Assembly: GCA_009781725.1 (NCBI GenBank)
Contig: WQVF01000001.1
Coordinates: 62,001 to 126,000 of the forward strand
Direction of reading: 5' to 3'
DNA: 64,000 nucleotides
DNA from: Defluviitaleaceae bacterium
GTDB lineage: Bacteria; Bacillota; Clostridia; Lachnospirales; WQUN01
This document shows positions 45,752-55,270 of this stretch, one piece after another. The position numbers and the translations under genes were made by a program. Below the pieces are notes generated by a model. It did no database searches. It was not told where the DNA came from and saw only the letters and a program-made list of their open reading frames with translations. Numbering within the stretch: the first letter of the stretch is position 1; the number at the start of each line of letters is the position of its first letter.

Positions 45752-47794
45752 ATGCGAAAAATGATTGGGATTCTCTTTTTTCTTATATTCGCCGGGGGTG
45801 TTACGGTATCTGCCGAGCCGCCCTATCCTTCCTTTTCTTTTACCGAAGGGCGGGAGCCTATTTTCATGCAAACCGTATACCAGCCTGTGGGGATGCTTGG
45901 GCAAAACTTGCATTGCTCCGAGACCGGGGAGCGCGTGCTTGGACTTAACAACCCTACCGGAATTTATATAGACCGTGAAAACAGAATTTTTGTCGCAGAC
46001 CGGGACAATCATCGTGTAGTTCAGATTGATATTGGCGGTGCCCTGATTCAAGAAATCGGAGTTGATGACTTGCGGCTTCCCGAGGGAGTATATGTAGCCG
46101 ATAACGGGGATATCTGGGTAGCGGATACAGGCCATAACCGAGTTGTACGTTTTTCCTCGGATGGGAATTACTTGCATAGCATTACCCAACCAGATGATAT
46201 CCGGCTACAGCATACCTTATTTATCCCCATAGATATATCAATGGACTTGCGAGGCACCCTATTTATACTGCTGCGGGGCAGCAATGAAGGAATTATGATG
46301 ATGAGCCAGGAAGGGGAGTTTCTTGGCTTTTTTGGCAGGAATCGTACCCCTCTTACCTTAGTGGAGCGGTTACTTCGTTTCATATATACAGAGGAACAAA
46401 TCCGCACAAATCTTAATCGGATTGCCCCTTCCCCTACGGCTATGGCAATCGGTCATGAGGGCTTTATCTATACTGCCACCCAAGCCACAGACAGCGGGCA
46501 GATTAAACAGCTTAATGTCAACTCCGAGGATTTATTCCTGGACGAAGATTTTCAAATAAACAGCCCATGGTTTAATCCAATCGCCTTTACTGCCATTACT
46601 GTAACCCCTAGCGGTATGATTTACGTTACAGACCGGGCCAATGGTATGGTCTTAGTACACAACAATAGGGGCGAGCTACTGGTGGGCTTTGGCCAGTCCC
46701 TTTTTGGGGGGAATTTTAGGGTTGGAGTATTCGGTGACCCAGTTGGGATTGCTGTGGACTCTGATTATCAGGTATTTGTGCTGGACCGGGTGTATAACAG
46801 CATCCATGTGTTTTCCCCGTCGTATTTTATGCTTAACTTGCTGGCCGGTGTGGAGCGGCAATTGGAAGGTCGTCATCTGGACGCCCGGGATAATTGGGAA
46901 GAGGTGTTACAGCATAATGCCTTTGTCAGGACTGCTCACGCCGGGATGGGGCTAATATATTACCGGGAAGGCGATTTTGTTACCGCCATGGGGTACATGC
47001 GAAACGCCATGGATCAGGAGCTGTATTCTCAAGCAAGATGGCAGCAGCGCATTGTTGTTACAAGGCGGTATTTCCCCATAGTGGCTGGTGTAGGAGTGGG
47101 GCTGTTTGTGCTGTGGCTGGTCTGGGCCAAGGTCTTGAGGTTGAAATTAAGCTTTGTTCCAAAAGGACAAAACCGGTGGCTACGAGACTTTGTCCATGCA
47201 ATGAAGATAATGCGTCATCCTTCGGATACCATATATGCCGTGACTTACGGCAGACGTGGCAGTATTGCCAAGGCCCTGGTTTGGTTGCTGCTTTATTTGC
47301 TAACGGCTATCGTGGCTATGGGCCTTACCAGCTTTTCATTTAATGCGGCGGGCTTACAGGGTTTTAATCTTATATTTTTCCTAGTTACTAATTTGCTACC
47401 TGTGCTGGTGTGGGTGCTTGCGGGGTATCTTGTGGGTACCATTACCAAGGGACAAGGGAAGCTATCCCATATTTTTATCAGTACGGTTTATGCTCTTATG
47501 CCCTTTATTTTGCTACGCATTCCAATCGCGGTTCTTTCACTGGCTCTTACCCGTGCCGAACTTGGGATTTACTATTTCTTTGTGGGGATAATGTGGGCCT
47601 GGGTATTTATTTTGCAATTGATGGCGATAAAGGAAGCCCAGGGGTATTTTCTTGGGGAGACCATAAAAAATACCGTGTGGATGCTCTTTGTATCCGCAAT
47701 GGTTGTGGTGTTTGGCGTGGCAATATATGGAATCGGGATGCAGGCATGGTCATTTATGGATGGATTTGTAAGGGAGCTGATTAATCTTGTCTAA
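45752..47794 (+). CDS. NHL-propeller / Yip1-domain membrane protein
   Basis: 680 residues. A signal peptide (MRKMIGILFFLIFAGGVTV, cleavage after SAE) precedes an extracellular six-bladed NHL propeller (~50-375) with repeated blades such as NPTGIYIDRENRIFVADRDN and VADTGHNRVVRF. A short TPR-like helical pair follows (~380-435), then a TM helix (PIVAGVGVGLFVLWLVWAKV), a cytoplasmic loop and a C-terminal Yip1-like bundle of about five TM helices. Weak ribosome site, 7 bp after the permease stop, so likely coupled. No catalytic motif. It looks like a sensor or assembly platform for the transporter. Confidence 0.8.
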   Translation: MRKMIGILFFLIFAGGVTVSAEPPYPSFSFTEGREPIFMQTVYQPVGMLGQNLHCSETGERVLGLNNPTGIYIDRENRIFVADRDNHRVVQIDIGGALIQEIGVDDLRLPEGVYVADNGDIWVADTGHNRVVRFSSDGNYLHSITQPDDIRLQHTLFIPIDISMDLRGTLFILLRGSNEGIMMMSQEGEFLGFFGRNRTPLTLVERLLRFIYTEEQIRTNLNRIAPSPTAMAIGHEGFIYTATQATDSGQIKQLNVNSEDLFLDEDFQINSPWFNPIAFTAITVTPSGMIYVTDRANGMVLVHNNRGELLVGFGQSLFGGNFRVGVFGDPVGIAVDSDYQVFVLDRVYNSIHVFSPSYFMLNLLAGVERQLEGRHLDARDNWEEVLQHNAFVRTAHAGMGLIYYREGDFVTAMGYMRNAMDQELYSQARWQQRIVVTRRYFPIVAGVGVGLFVLWLVWAKVLRLKLSFVPKGQNRWLRDFVHAMKIMRHPSDTIYAVTYGRRGSIAKALVWLLLYLLTAIVAMGLTSFSFNAAGLQGFNLIFFLVTNLLPVLVWVLAGYLVGTITKGQGKLSHIFISTVYALMPFILLRIPIAVLSLALTRAELGIYYFFVGIMWAWVFILQLMAIKEAQGYFLGETIKNTVWMLFVSAMVVVFGVAIYGIGMQAWSFMDGFVRELINLV

Positions 47795-50003
47795 ATTGAA
47801 GAAAACAGCCCTTACATTACTGGGGCTTGTGGTGGTTATGGGGTTGATTATTGGGCTTAGGGCCTTCAATGCTCGGCGAGGGCTGCCATATTTACCCTCA
47901 ATCCCGGTGGATATTCTAATTGAGAATGATAGCTTGAGGCCTCTTACGGGCCAGGGCCTTGAGAAATTAACGGAAAACGATAATTTCATCCTTTGGCTTA
48001 ACTTTGACTGCGGGAATATTGAATTGTATCACCGTCAAGCCGGATATACTTGGCGTAGCGCACCAAGTGAAAGAGAAATGGCCCTAGAGGATAGTAATGA
48101 ATTATGGATGGGGAATTTACAATCCCCGGTGGTATTTACCTTTGCGGATAATTTGTATTCCATGATTCCTCGCCTTGGGAATGTGCATAATCAGAATACT
48201 TGGATGCAGATTTTTGAACTGCCTTGCGGCGGAACGAGGGTGCATTATATTTTTGGTGCAACAGGGATTGAGATTGGGTTCGATTTGCGACTGACAGAAT
48301 TTGGACTTACGGTGGATGTTCCGCCTAACTTAGTGACAGACAATGATATTGGCCCCTTTCTTACGGAGTTTATCATTTTCCCCTTCTTGGGAGCTACCCG
48401 TAGCGATGCGGGGGATACTGGTTATTTATTTCTACCTGATGGGCCGGGTGCTTTGGTGCACTTTGATATGAGCCGCCAGTTTAATCATTCCTTTGTGGAG
48501 CCTGTATATGGACATGATTTGGCATATATAACAGATGTTAACACCGGTGGGCTTAACCAGCTATTGGGGCCTATGGTTCATTTCCCTGTATATGGAGTCC
48601 ACCGGAATGACCATTCCTTGATGGGGATAATAAATCGTGGGGAGAGTCTTGCGGACATTATCGGAAACCCGGCCTATGTACAGACGGGTTTTAACTCTGC
48701 CCATGCTCGGTTTAGCTATCGCAGGTCATTTAGAGTTATTACCAATGCCCAAACAGGGGAAGGATTTTTCCGTTTTACCGAGGCTACCTTTAATGAGTAT
48801 CGAAGCCTGCATTTTCATTTTCTTACTGGGGAAGATGCGGGTTGGATGGGGATGGCCCAGGCTTATCGGAGGCATCTTGTGGAGAAATATGGGCTTGCGC
48901 GGCTCCCCCAAGAGGAGCTGCCATTTACTGTGTCGATTATTGGCGGCGATATGACCCAGGGGACTCTAGGTAACCAATTTGTGTCTGCTACAACCTTTGA
49001 CCAGGCGGCGGATATGCTGGACTTTTTCCATGACCAAAATATTGGCAATGTGAATGTCATATTATATGGCTGGCAGCGCAGAGGCAACAGTGTACAAAGT
49101 CCAAATAAATACCCGGCGGCGAGGCAGCTTGGGGGGAATTCTGGGCTTAGGCGGCTGATTTCTCATGGGGAGGGCCTTGGGCATAATATTATTTTGGCAG
49201 ATAATTTTTCTACCATTACCCAGGCTGGACGGGGGATACGGCTAAGGCGTGATACGGTGCATAATGCGCAGGGATTTACATTGTTTGGGGGTTGGCATTT
49301 AAGTGCCACGGCAAGCCAAGGGATGTTTGACCGGGATTGGCCGCGCCTTGAAGTCTTGGGTGCTCATGGTGTTGTGCCATTGGGTTTTGGCGGATTCCTC
49401 CTTACGGACTTTAATGCCAATGCTCCTTTAGGCCGTACCGGGAATATGTATGCTGCCCAGGAAATGGCTACACAGATGCAAGAGCAGGCAGGGCTGATAT
49501 ACTTCTCTTGGCCCCAGGCCTTTCTTGTTGGGCCTGAGGTGCGGTTTCTTAACATGCCTCTGGAAGGTACCTATAGGATTATGCTAGATGAAACTGTCCC
49601 CTTTTATCATATGGCCCTTCACGGCTATGTGCAGTATTATGCTCCTCAATTTACTCGTATGAGTGAGCCCCGCCGGGATATGCTTAGGGCCTTGGCATGG
49701 GGGGCACTGCCTAACTTTGAGCTGACTTATGTTGCCAGTGAGGATTTGTGGGGACTTATGAATACCCATATTTACAGCACTCAGTTTGCCCGGCGGAGGT
49801 ATGAGTTTGTTGATGAGCATAATCGGTTTGCGGACGCGTTTTATTTGATTTCTGGGAGGGTTATCACGGATTATGAAGAGGTTGGGGATTTAATTCGGGT
49901 TGTATTTGAGGATATTGTGATTTATGTAAATTTGGGGACGGAGTCCGCTGAGTTTAATGGCGTTGGGATTCCCGGTTTGGACTTTGTGGTTGTGGAGGGC
50001 TGA
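47787..50003 (+). CDS. DUF5696 membrane-anchored glycosidase-like protein
   Basis: 738 residues, TTG start overlapping the previous stop by 8 bp. An N-terminal anchor (TM ~7-24) is followed by a beta-sandwich (~55-330) and a TIM-barrel-like region (~370-600) with strand-end motifs FTVSIIGGDMTQGTLG, VNVILYGWQRRGN, HNIILADNFSTI and VPLGFGGFLLTDFNA, then a beta-rich end. This corresponds to DUF5696, whose layout resembles retaining-type glycosidases, but I cannot assign catalytic residues. It is expected on the outer membrane face, between two permease pairs, so it may trim glycan before uptake. Confidence 0.78.
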   Translation: MSKLKKTALTLLGLVVVMGLIIGLRAFNARRGLPYLPSIPVDILIENDSLRPLTGQGLEKLTENDNFILWLNFDCGNIELYHRQAGYTWRSAPSEREMALEDSNELWMGNLQSPVVFTFADNLYSMIPRLGNVHNQNTWMQIFELPCGGTRVHYIFGATGIEIGFDLRLTEFGLTVDVPPNLVTDNDIGPFLTEFIIFPFLGATRSDAGDTGYLFLPDGPGALVHFDMSRQFNHSFVEPVYGHDLAYITDVNTGGLNQLLGPMVHFPVYGVHRNDHSLMGIINRGESLADIIGNPAYVQTGFNSAHARFSYRRSFRVITNAQTGEGFFRFTEATFNEYRSLHFHFLTGEDAGWMGMAQAYRRHLVEKYGLARLPQEELPFTVSIIGGDMTQGTLGNQFVSATTFDQAADMLDFFHDQNIGNVNVILYGWQRRGNSVQSPNKYPAARQLGGNSGLRRLISHGEGLGHNIILADNFSTITQAGRGIRLRRDTVHNAQGFTLFGGWHLSATASQGMFDRDWPRLEVLGAHGVVPLGFGGFLLTDFNANAPLGRTGNMYAAQEMATQMQEQAGLIYFSWPQAFLVGPEVRFLNMPLEGTYRIMLDETVPFYHMALHGYVQYYAPQFTRMSEPRRDMLRALAWGALPNFELTYVASEDLWGLMNTHIYSTQFARRRYEFVDEHNRFADAFYLISGRVITDYEEVGDLIRVVFEDIVIYVNLGTESAEFNGVGIPGLDFVVVEG

Positions 50004-50004
50004 T

Positions 50005-50856
50005 ATGAAAATCGAAACCAGAAACAAGCTCACAGGCTTTTCCTTTATCGCCCTTTGGCTGATTGGGTTTTTATTGTTTTGGGCGTTTCCCCTTATTTTC
50101 AGCTTTGTCATGAGCCTTAATCATATCACTATCCAGACCGACAGGCTGCTATTTGAGTTTGTGGGTTTTCATCAGTATCACAGGGCATTGTTTATGGATG
50201 CGGAGATCCCCAATGTATCTTTTCTTTTTATTGCTCAATCCTTGATTATCGTGCCGGTAATCGTGGTGTTTGCACTTATTATGGCTCTTATGCTTAATAC
50301 AAAATTCCCTGGACGAGGGGTTTTTAGGGCTATTTTCTTTCTGCCTGTAGTGCTTACCAGCGGTAATCTTATCAACGAGCTTACTAACCAGGAGCAGGGG
50401 ACGCTGAGTTTTTTGCAGAGTACTACGGTGACTAACCTGGTAATGACCTTGCCTGCTACCTGGGCTTTGGCGGTTACCAATGTGCTTAACAGCTTTTTGA
50501 TGGTGCTTTGGTATTCCGGTGTACAGATGCTTATTCTTATTGCTGGGATGCAGAGTATTAATCCCAGTGTATACGAAGCTGCCAAAATTGACGGTGCCAA
50601 TGATTGGGCCAGCCTGTGGCTCATTACCTTGCCGGGGATTACGCCGTTTATTTTTATTTCCGTTGTTTATACGATTGTAGATCAGTTCACGGCACCCTTT
50701 AATCCTATATTGGAGGTTATCCTGCATCATTTTATGGAGCCTGCTACGGGGTATGGGTATGCTACGGCAATTGCATGGCTGTACTTTTTGCTGATTCTTA
50801 TAATTTTGGGGTTTGTAACTTTGATTTTCAGAAAACCGCTAGGTCTTAAGAAATAA
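50005..50856 (+). CDS. Sugar ABC transporter permease (MalF-like)
   Basis: 283 residues from the ATG after GTGGAGGG, 1 bp past the DUF5696 stop. Six TM segments; EAA loop YEAAKIDGANDWASLWLITL. First subunit of the second permease pair in this cluster; its binding protein may be the 38218 lipoprotein. Confidence 0.92.
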   Translation: MKIETRNKLTGFSFIALWLIGFLLFWAFPLIFSFVMSLNHITIQTDRLLFEFVGFHQYHRALFMDAEIPNVSFLFIAQSLIIVPVIVVFALIMALMLNTKFPGRGVFRAIFFLPVVLTSGNLINELTNQEQGTLSFLQSTTVTNLVMTLPATWALAVTNVLNSFLMVLWYSGVQMLILIAGMQSINPSVYEAAKIDGANDWASLWLITLPGITPFIFISVVYTIVDQFTAPFNPILEVILHHFMEPATGYGYATAIAWLYFLLILIILGFVTLIFRKPLGLKK

Positions 50857-50867
50857 TCCTCAACCCC

Positions 50868-50895
50868 GTCATCCTGGGCCTCGACGCGGGATGAC
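50868..50895. repeat. Short GTCATCC...GGATGAC palindrome
   Basis: GTCATCCTGGGCCTCGACGC followed by GGGATGAC: a short member of the palindrome family also found at 15607 and 40847. It fills the gap between the two permease genes. Confidence 0.75.
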
Positions 50896-50923
50896 AGGCA
50901 TTGTATGCTTTAAGGAGTGCCAT

Positions 50924-51826
50924 ATGTCTAAACATAAATTATTAGATATCGCAAAACTGGTCATCATACTCTTTCTGCTGGTGATATTTGCGTTGCTATA
51001 CCTACAACCCATACTATTTATGGTAAGCCTCAGCTTCAAGAGTCTTTCGGATATTGTGGACCCCAGTACCCGCTGGATTCCCAACAATCCCACTTTTATG
51101 AATATCGAATTTGCCCTTGGCCAGATGCGGATTTTGCCTATGATGCTGCCGGGGCGGGGGCTTTGGGACAATCTTGTGACCTCCACGCTATTTGTATCCG
51201 TGCTTACGGCAATCCCCTCTGCCTTGGTACAGCTCTTTACCTGTGCCATTGCAGGGTATGCCTTTGGGCGTTGTGAGTTCCCTTTGAAGAGGACGCTTCT
51301 TGTACTCCTTGCCCTTACCTATGTAGTGCCGCCTCAGACTATTTTTATTCCACTTGCCTGGCTTAATAATCAAATGGGTTTTTTGAATAATCCAATGGCA
51401 TTTGTTGCTCCGGCACTATTTGGTCACGGCTTAAACGGCGGGCTGTTTGTAATAATTTATATGCAGTTTTTCCGTAAGATTCCCAAAGAGCTTGAGGAGG
51501 CCGCGCTTATAGATGGTGCCAGCCCGTACAGCGTTTTCTTGAAAATAATCTTCCCTCTTGCCAAGCCTGCAATGGTTGTGGTATTTCTGTTCTCTCTGGT
51601 GTGGCATTGGAATGAGACCTTTCTTACGGGGATTTTTTACACCCGTATTGCAACTCTTGCCACCCAGATTACCCAGGTCAATATCCTGCCTCAAGAGCTG
51701 GTCCAGACTCTAATGCCTGCAATTATGGCCTCGGGGCTGCTGTTTATCACCCCGATTTTAATTGTATATCTGTTTGCGCAACGGTTTTTCACGGAAAGTA
51801 TAGAACGGACAGGAGTTGTGGAGTAA
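50924..51826 (+). CDS. Sugar ABC transporter permease (MalG-like)
   Basis: 300 residues, ATG after TAAGGAG. Six TM segments; EAA loop LEEAALIDGASPYSVFLKII; ends FAQRFFTESIERTGVVE. Partner of the preceding permease. Confidence 0.92.
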   Translation: MSKHKLLDIAKLVIILFLLVIFALLYLQPILFMVSLSFKSLSDIVDPSTRWIPNNPTFMNIEFALGQMRILPMMLPGRGLWDNLVTSTLFVSVLTAIPSALVQLFTCAIAGYAFGRCEFPLKRTLLVLLALTYVVPPQTIFIPLAWLNNQMGFLNNPMAFVAPALFGHGLNGGLFVIIYMQFFRKIPKELEEAALIDGASPYSVFLKIIFPLAKPAMVVVFLFSLVWHWNETFLTGIFYTRIATLATQITQVNILPQELVQTLMPAIMASGLLFITPILIVYLFAQRFFTESIERTGVVE

Positions 51827-51828
51827 CC

Positions 51829-53184
51829 ATGTATACTTATAAATCAATCAAGAAAATGCCCCTGCCTACACGGCAGGTACCTGACTATGAAGCCCTGACA
51901 GAGGACTTCAATACACATGTCTATAATCAAGCCAACGGGATAAGATACATAGACACCGATGGCAACACATACTTCACAGCCTACTCCGAAGGTAAGGGCA
52001 ATGAAATGGTAACCTGGGGGATACTTGCGGTGAGCCAAGAAGAACCATGGCCTGGGATGGCAAAGACCTTCGAAAATTACTTTCACCCAAAGCATAAAAT
52101 CTACATGAATACCCCTGGCAGCACCAAAACGGAGTACTGGTACTTGCTATATGTAAATACCCTGGCCGGTGTAGTGTATCGCTGTGTTTTTCCAGATTGC
52201 AAAAATGCTTACACAAGGATGCTGGAATCGGCGGAGTCTTTGCAAAGGATGGCTGTATGCATCGGCTATGACTTCAATGACCAAGGTTATGACTTTACTC
52301 TGGGCAAAGCCTGGACCAATAAAGATATCTACCGCCAGCCTGACACAATAGGCGGCTACGCATATAATATGCTTTTCGCGGGTCTACACGGCAAAAGAGA
52401 TGATTTTATTGCCGAGGCGGTAAAAGGGATAAAATTATACGAGTCCTTTGAAAACAATCCCTGGTACGAAATCCCCAACGGCGGAACAGCCGTACTTGCA
52501 GCGGCTTGGCTAAAGTCAAAAGGTCATGATATAAACCTGGAAAAAATACTGGGATATGTATTGGATACAGAAGAAGGGCCGTTGCAAACCGGCCATTGGA
52601 ACGGCGAGTCAGTAGACGGCTTGATGATGGGCTGGCGGGGGGATGATAGGGCCTATGCGATAGCCTCTGCATATAGCATGGAAACCCTAATGCCGTTACC
52701 ATTTTTGCTGCCTGCCGTAAAATATGTACCGGAAATGGCAAAGTCCATTACAAAGTATGCCCTCAACGCAGTAGCGAATTTTGACCTATTCTATGGGCGG
52801 GGCCTTTACGAAACCAGGCCGGATTTATCCTCCGCAGTGCCGTATGAGAAGTTGGAAAGGGAACGAGACGGTCACTCACCGGCAGCATGTGGGGATTTTA
52901 TGGGACATCGGTCAGTATATGGCGGGGGGTATTTGTCTTGGACTAACGCAATTATGCGGCCCACCGGTTGCGAGCATATGCCTGCTTGGGATATCTCCAT
53001 TACGGATTGGTTGGATACAGAGGCTCAAGCCCCAACATTTTTATTATACAATCATGAAAACGTCACCCGAACCGGCTCCTTCACCCCAAGCCCCTGGTGG
53101 TATAAAAAACGCCCGGATTTGACTCCAGGTGAAGAAATAGAAGTATCTGTTTCTCCAAACTCCATGAAGATTATAACTCTTTAA
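51829..53184 (+). CDS. Uncharacterised cytoplasmic protein, possibly alpha/alpha-barrel glycan enzyme
   Basis: 451 residues starting 2 bp after the permease stop, ribosome site GTGGAG. I do not recognise the family. No signal peptide. The pattern of alternating helices and loops with many Trp/Tyr/Glu/Asp (KTEYWYLLYVNTLAGVVYRC, IPNGGTAVLAAAWLKSKGHD, LMMGWRGDDRAYAIASAYSM, GYLSWTNAIMRPTG) suggests an (alpha/alpha)-toroid like those of several hydrolase and lyase families. As last gene of the import operon, an intracellular step on the imported glycan is likely. Its 3' end overlaps the convergent LacI-type gene by 14 bp. Confidence 0.6.
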   Translation: MYTYKSIKKMPLPTRQVPDYEALTEDFNTHVYNQANGIRYIDTDGNTYFTAYSEGKGNEMVTWGILAVSQEEPWPGMAKTFENYFHPKHKIYMNTPGSTKTEYWYLLYVNTLAGVVYRCVFPDCKNAYTRMLESAESLQRMAVCIGYDFNDQGYDFTLGKAWTNKDIYRQPDTIGGYAYNMLFAGLHGKRDDFIAEAVKGIKLYESFENNPWYEIPNGGTAVLAAAWLKSKGHDINLEKILGYVLDTEEGPLQTGHWNGESVDGLMMGWRGDDRAYAIASAYSMETLMPLPFLLPAVKYVPEMAKSITKYALNAVANFDLFYGRGLYETRPDLSSAVPYEKLERERDGHSPAACGDFMGHRSVYGGGYLSWTNAIMRPTGCEHMPAWDISITDWLDTEAQAPTFLLYNHENVTRTGSFTPSPWWYKKRPDLTPGEEIEVSVSPNSMKIITL

Positions 53185-54160
53185 CAGACTCTCGCTCGAT
53201 CAAAGAAGCATCCACATAATAGCGATTATGGTATCTTTTCTTTTGGATGATTTTTTCCATTAAATAATATGCTGTTTTCGCTATTTCATTTTTGTTTATG
53301 TCCATACTTGAGATGCCTGAGGCTTGGCTTAGCTCCGTATTATCGAAGCTTATTATTGATACATCACCGGGAATGGTTTTCCCTAATTTTTTTAGGCTGT
53401 TTATAAGAAAATATGCCGCCATATCGCAGTGACATACAAAGGCGGTGGGTAAAACCTTGGGGAAGGGTATATCTATTTCATATAAGCCGGTTTTTGGGTC
53501 GTTGTTGGGGATTATCCATTCCTCACACAGAGCCAGGCCATTGTTTTGCAATGCCTTGAGATAGCCAAAATAGCGGTCATTTATACTAGAGGTTTGGTTG
53601 ATATTACCTACGAAGCCTATTTCCTTATGGCCTTTGGTTATCAAATGAGTAGTGGCATGGTAGCCAAGATAAAAATTATCTATTAGCACAAATGCCGCTA
53701 TAAGATGAGTTTTGTAGAAATCAATGGCTACTAGTGGGATATTGGTGGTGTGTAACATATTAATATAGGTATCTGACAGCTCTCCTGCCATAAAGATACC
53801 ATCAAAACCATCATAAAGAGAAGCCTCATCGGCTGCCTCTTCCCTTTGGAGGTTAAGCACCATTGGAGTCAGGTTGTCGCCGTTTCTTATAAATAAATTA
53901 TTTAGGTGATAAAAAATCTCGTTGTAGAACTTGTCGGTTTCGAGAAAAAACCGTTTTGGCACCACCAAAGCAAAGGACTTTTTTTCCCCTGTGGGACGTT
54001 GGATGGCATAGCCCATTTCGTCTGCGACTTGAAGAACCCGGCGGCGCAGCTTTTCGCTTACCCCTGGTTTATCGTTTATTGCCTTAGACACAGATACCTT
54101 GGTTATGCCAAGTCTGTCGGCTATATCTTGCATAGAGGTGCGGGGCTTTGGTTTACTCAT
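53171..54160 (-). CDS. LacI-family transcriptional regulator
   Basis: 329 residues. N-terminal helix-turn-helix and hinge (residues ~8-60): MQDIADRLGITKVSVSKAIN, then RRRVLQVADEMGY. The C-terminal periplasmic-binding-like sensor has FDGIFMAGELSD, FVCHCDMAAYFLINSLKKLG and a late VSIISFDNTELSQ. It is likely to bind an oligosaccharide or its breakdown product and to repress the cluster. It is translated 3 bp after the DUF1861 gene on the same mRNA, whose promoter carries a half-operator, so it may regulate itself. Confidence 0.92.
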   Translation of the reverse strand: MSKPKPRTSMQDIADRLGITKVSVSKAINDKPGVSEKLRRRVLQVADEMGYAIQRPTGEKKSFALVVPKRFFLETDKFYNEIFYHLNNLFIRNGDNLTPMVLNLQREEAADEASLYDGFDGIFMAGELSDTYINMLHTTNIPLVAIDFYKTHLIAAFVLIDNFYLGYHATTHLITKGHKEIGFVGNINQTSSINDRYFGYLKALQNNGLALCEEWIIPNNDPKTGLYEIDIPFPKVLPTAFVCHCDMAAYFLINSLKKLGKTIPGDVSIISFDNTELSQASGISSMDINKNEIAKTAYYLMEKIIQKKRYHNRYYVDASLIERESVKEL

Positions 54161-54163
54161 GGC

Positions 54164-55114
54164 TTACAGTGGGGTGACTATGCTGCCAAAGCCTTGGAAG
54201 GGGTAGTTAATGACGGCGCGGCCGGTTTGGGTGTCGCCTAAGCCGCTGTATAAATCGAATCTTCCGTCGATGCGCATCACTATCCCGGATGTAAATACGC
54301 AATCTGCAAGATTGGGCTTCTTGGCGGGGCCGGGAGGGTAGCTTGCCCGGGTTGCGATTATTTTTTCATCTAAAATCTGATGAGTTTTTGGATCAAATAC
54401 AAAAGAGACATTTACATAGACATCCAGTTCAACCATGTCATCGGATTTATAGGATTTATGGCCGATTATACCGAGTAGGCCCGTATCCAGGAGGTAGCAT
54501 TGATTACAGCCGCCCCATTCCCCCGAGGCGAACATGGAATCTATTTTTTTTGCCTTAGAAATTATATCTGCATCTAGCTCAAGGATATTGTCAATTATAG
54601 TGAATCCAACAATAGAGCCGGAGCCGTACTCTTTCTCAACCTCCGGGCCACGAGGTCGGGAGAATACCCCAATGCCATTTTCCAATTGTACCAGCCTAAT
54701 ATCCTTCATATTATCCGGACCTGTGGTGAAATAGTACATATTCTCAATATCTTTTCCCTTATAAAAATAGGCATACAAGCTGTCCATTTCCCCACGGGAA
54801 TAGCGTACATGGGTGCCACCAAGGATTAACTCGCCGCATATTACACTTACATATGGATCCTCCAGTTGGTAAATCATGCTGTCTTTTACCAAGGAAAAAA
54901 CATCAGGTTCTACCTCCACAAACAAACGGACCCAGGATCGGGCCCAATCCTCTCGATGTTCTACTCTGCCATATATATATCTTTTACCCTGCCACTCAAA
55001 AGGGATGGAGCAGTTATACACATCAAACCCGTTAACTCCTTTGAAGTTTACAATTGCACTGTCAGTCACAGGGTTGTTTTTATCAAAAATAGCCTTTTTA
55101 TCAGCAAAAGTCAT
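54164..55114 (-). CDS. DUF1861 family beta-propeller, second copy
   Basis: 316 residues. Same ordered signatures as the 37038 gene: DVYNCSIPFEWQGKRYIYGR, LEDPYVSVICGELILGGTHV, GPDNMKDIRLVQLENGIGVF and WGGCNQCYLLDTGLLGIIGH. The two copies are clearly homologous but well diverged, so they probably differ in substrate or in direction of reaction. First gene of a two-gene operon with the LacI-type regulator. Ribosome site AAAGGAG. Confidence 0.8.
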   Translation of the reverse strand: MTFADKKAIFDKNNPVTDSAIVNFKGVNGFDVYNCSIPFEWQGKRYIYGRVEHREDWARSWVRLFVEVEPDVFSLVKDSMIYQLEDPYVSVICGELILGGTHVRYSRGEMDSLYAYFYKGKDIENMYYFTTGPDNMKDIRLVQLENGIGVFSRPRGPEVEKEYGSGSIVGFTIIDNILELDADIISKAKKIDSMFASGEWGGCNQCYLLDTGLLGIIGHKSYKSDDMVELDVYVNVSFVFDPKTHQILDEKIIATRASYPPGPAKKPNLADCVFTSGIVMRIDGRFDLYSGLGDTQTGRAVINYPFQGFGSIVTPL

Positions 55115-55142
55115 CTCAAGATTACTCCTTTAGAGGTCTTAT

Positions 55143-55187
55143 TTGTAACCTTTATACCATAACAATGCGGGATTTGTAAAGTTACAA
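55143..55187 (-). promoter_or_regulatory. Promoter and operator half-sites of the DUF1861-LacI operon
   Basis: On the minus strand: -35 TTTACA (55175-55180), 18-bp spacer, -10 TATAAA (55151-55156). TTGTAACTTTACAA overlaps the -35, and AAGGTTACA, the exact right half of the 20-bp operator, touches the -10. The left operator half is not preserved here. Confidence 0.6.
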
Positions 55188-55270
55188 TGGTCTTATGGGT
55201 GGTCTCGCCCTGCACGTGCTATAGACATGACAATAATCCTCTGGCATACTGCCACGTCAGGAGGAATTGC

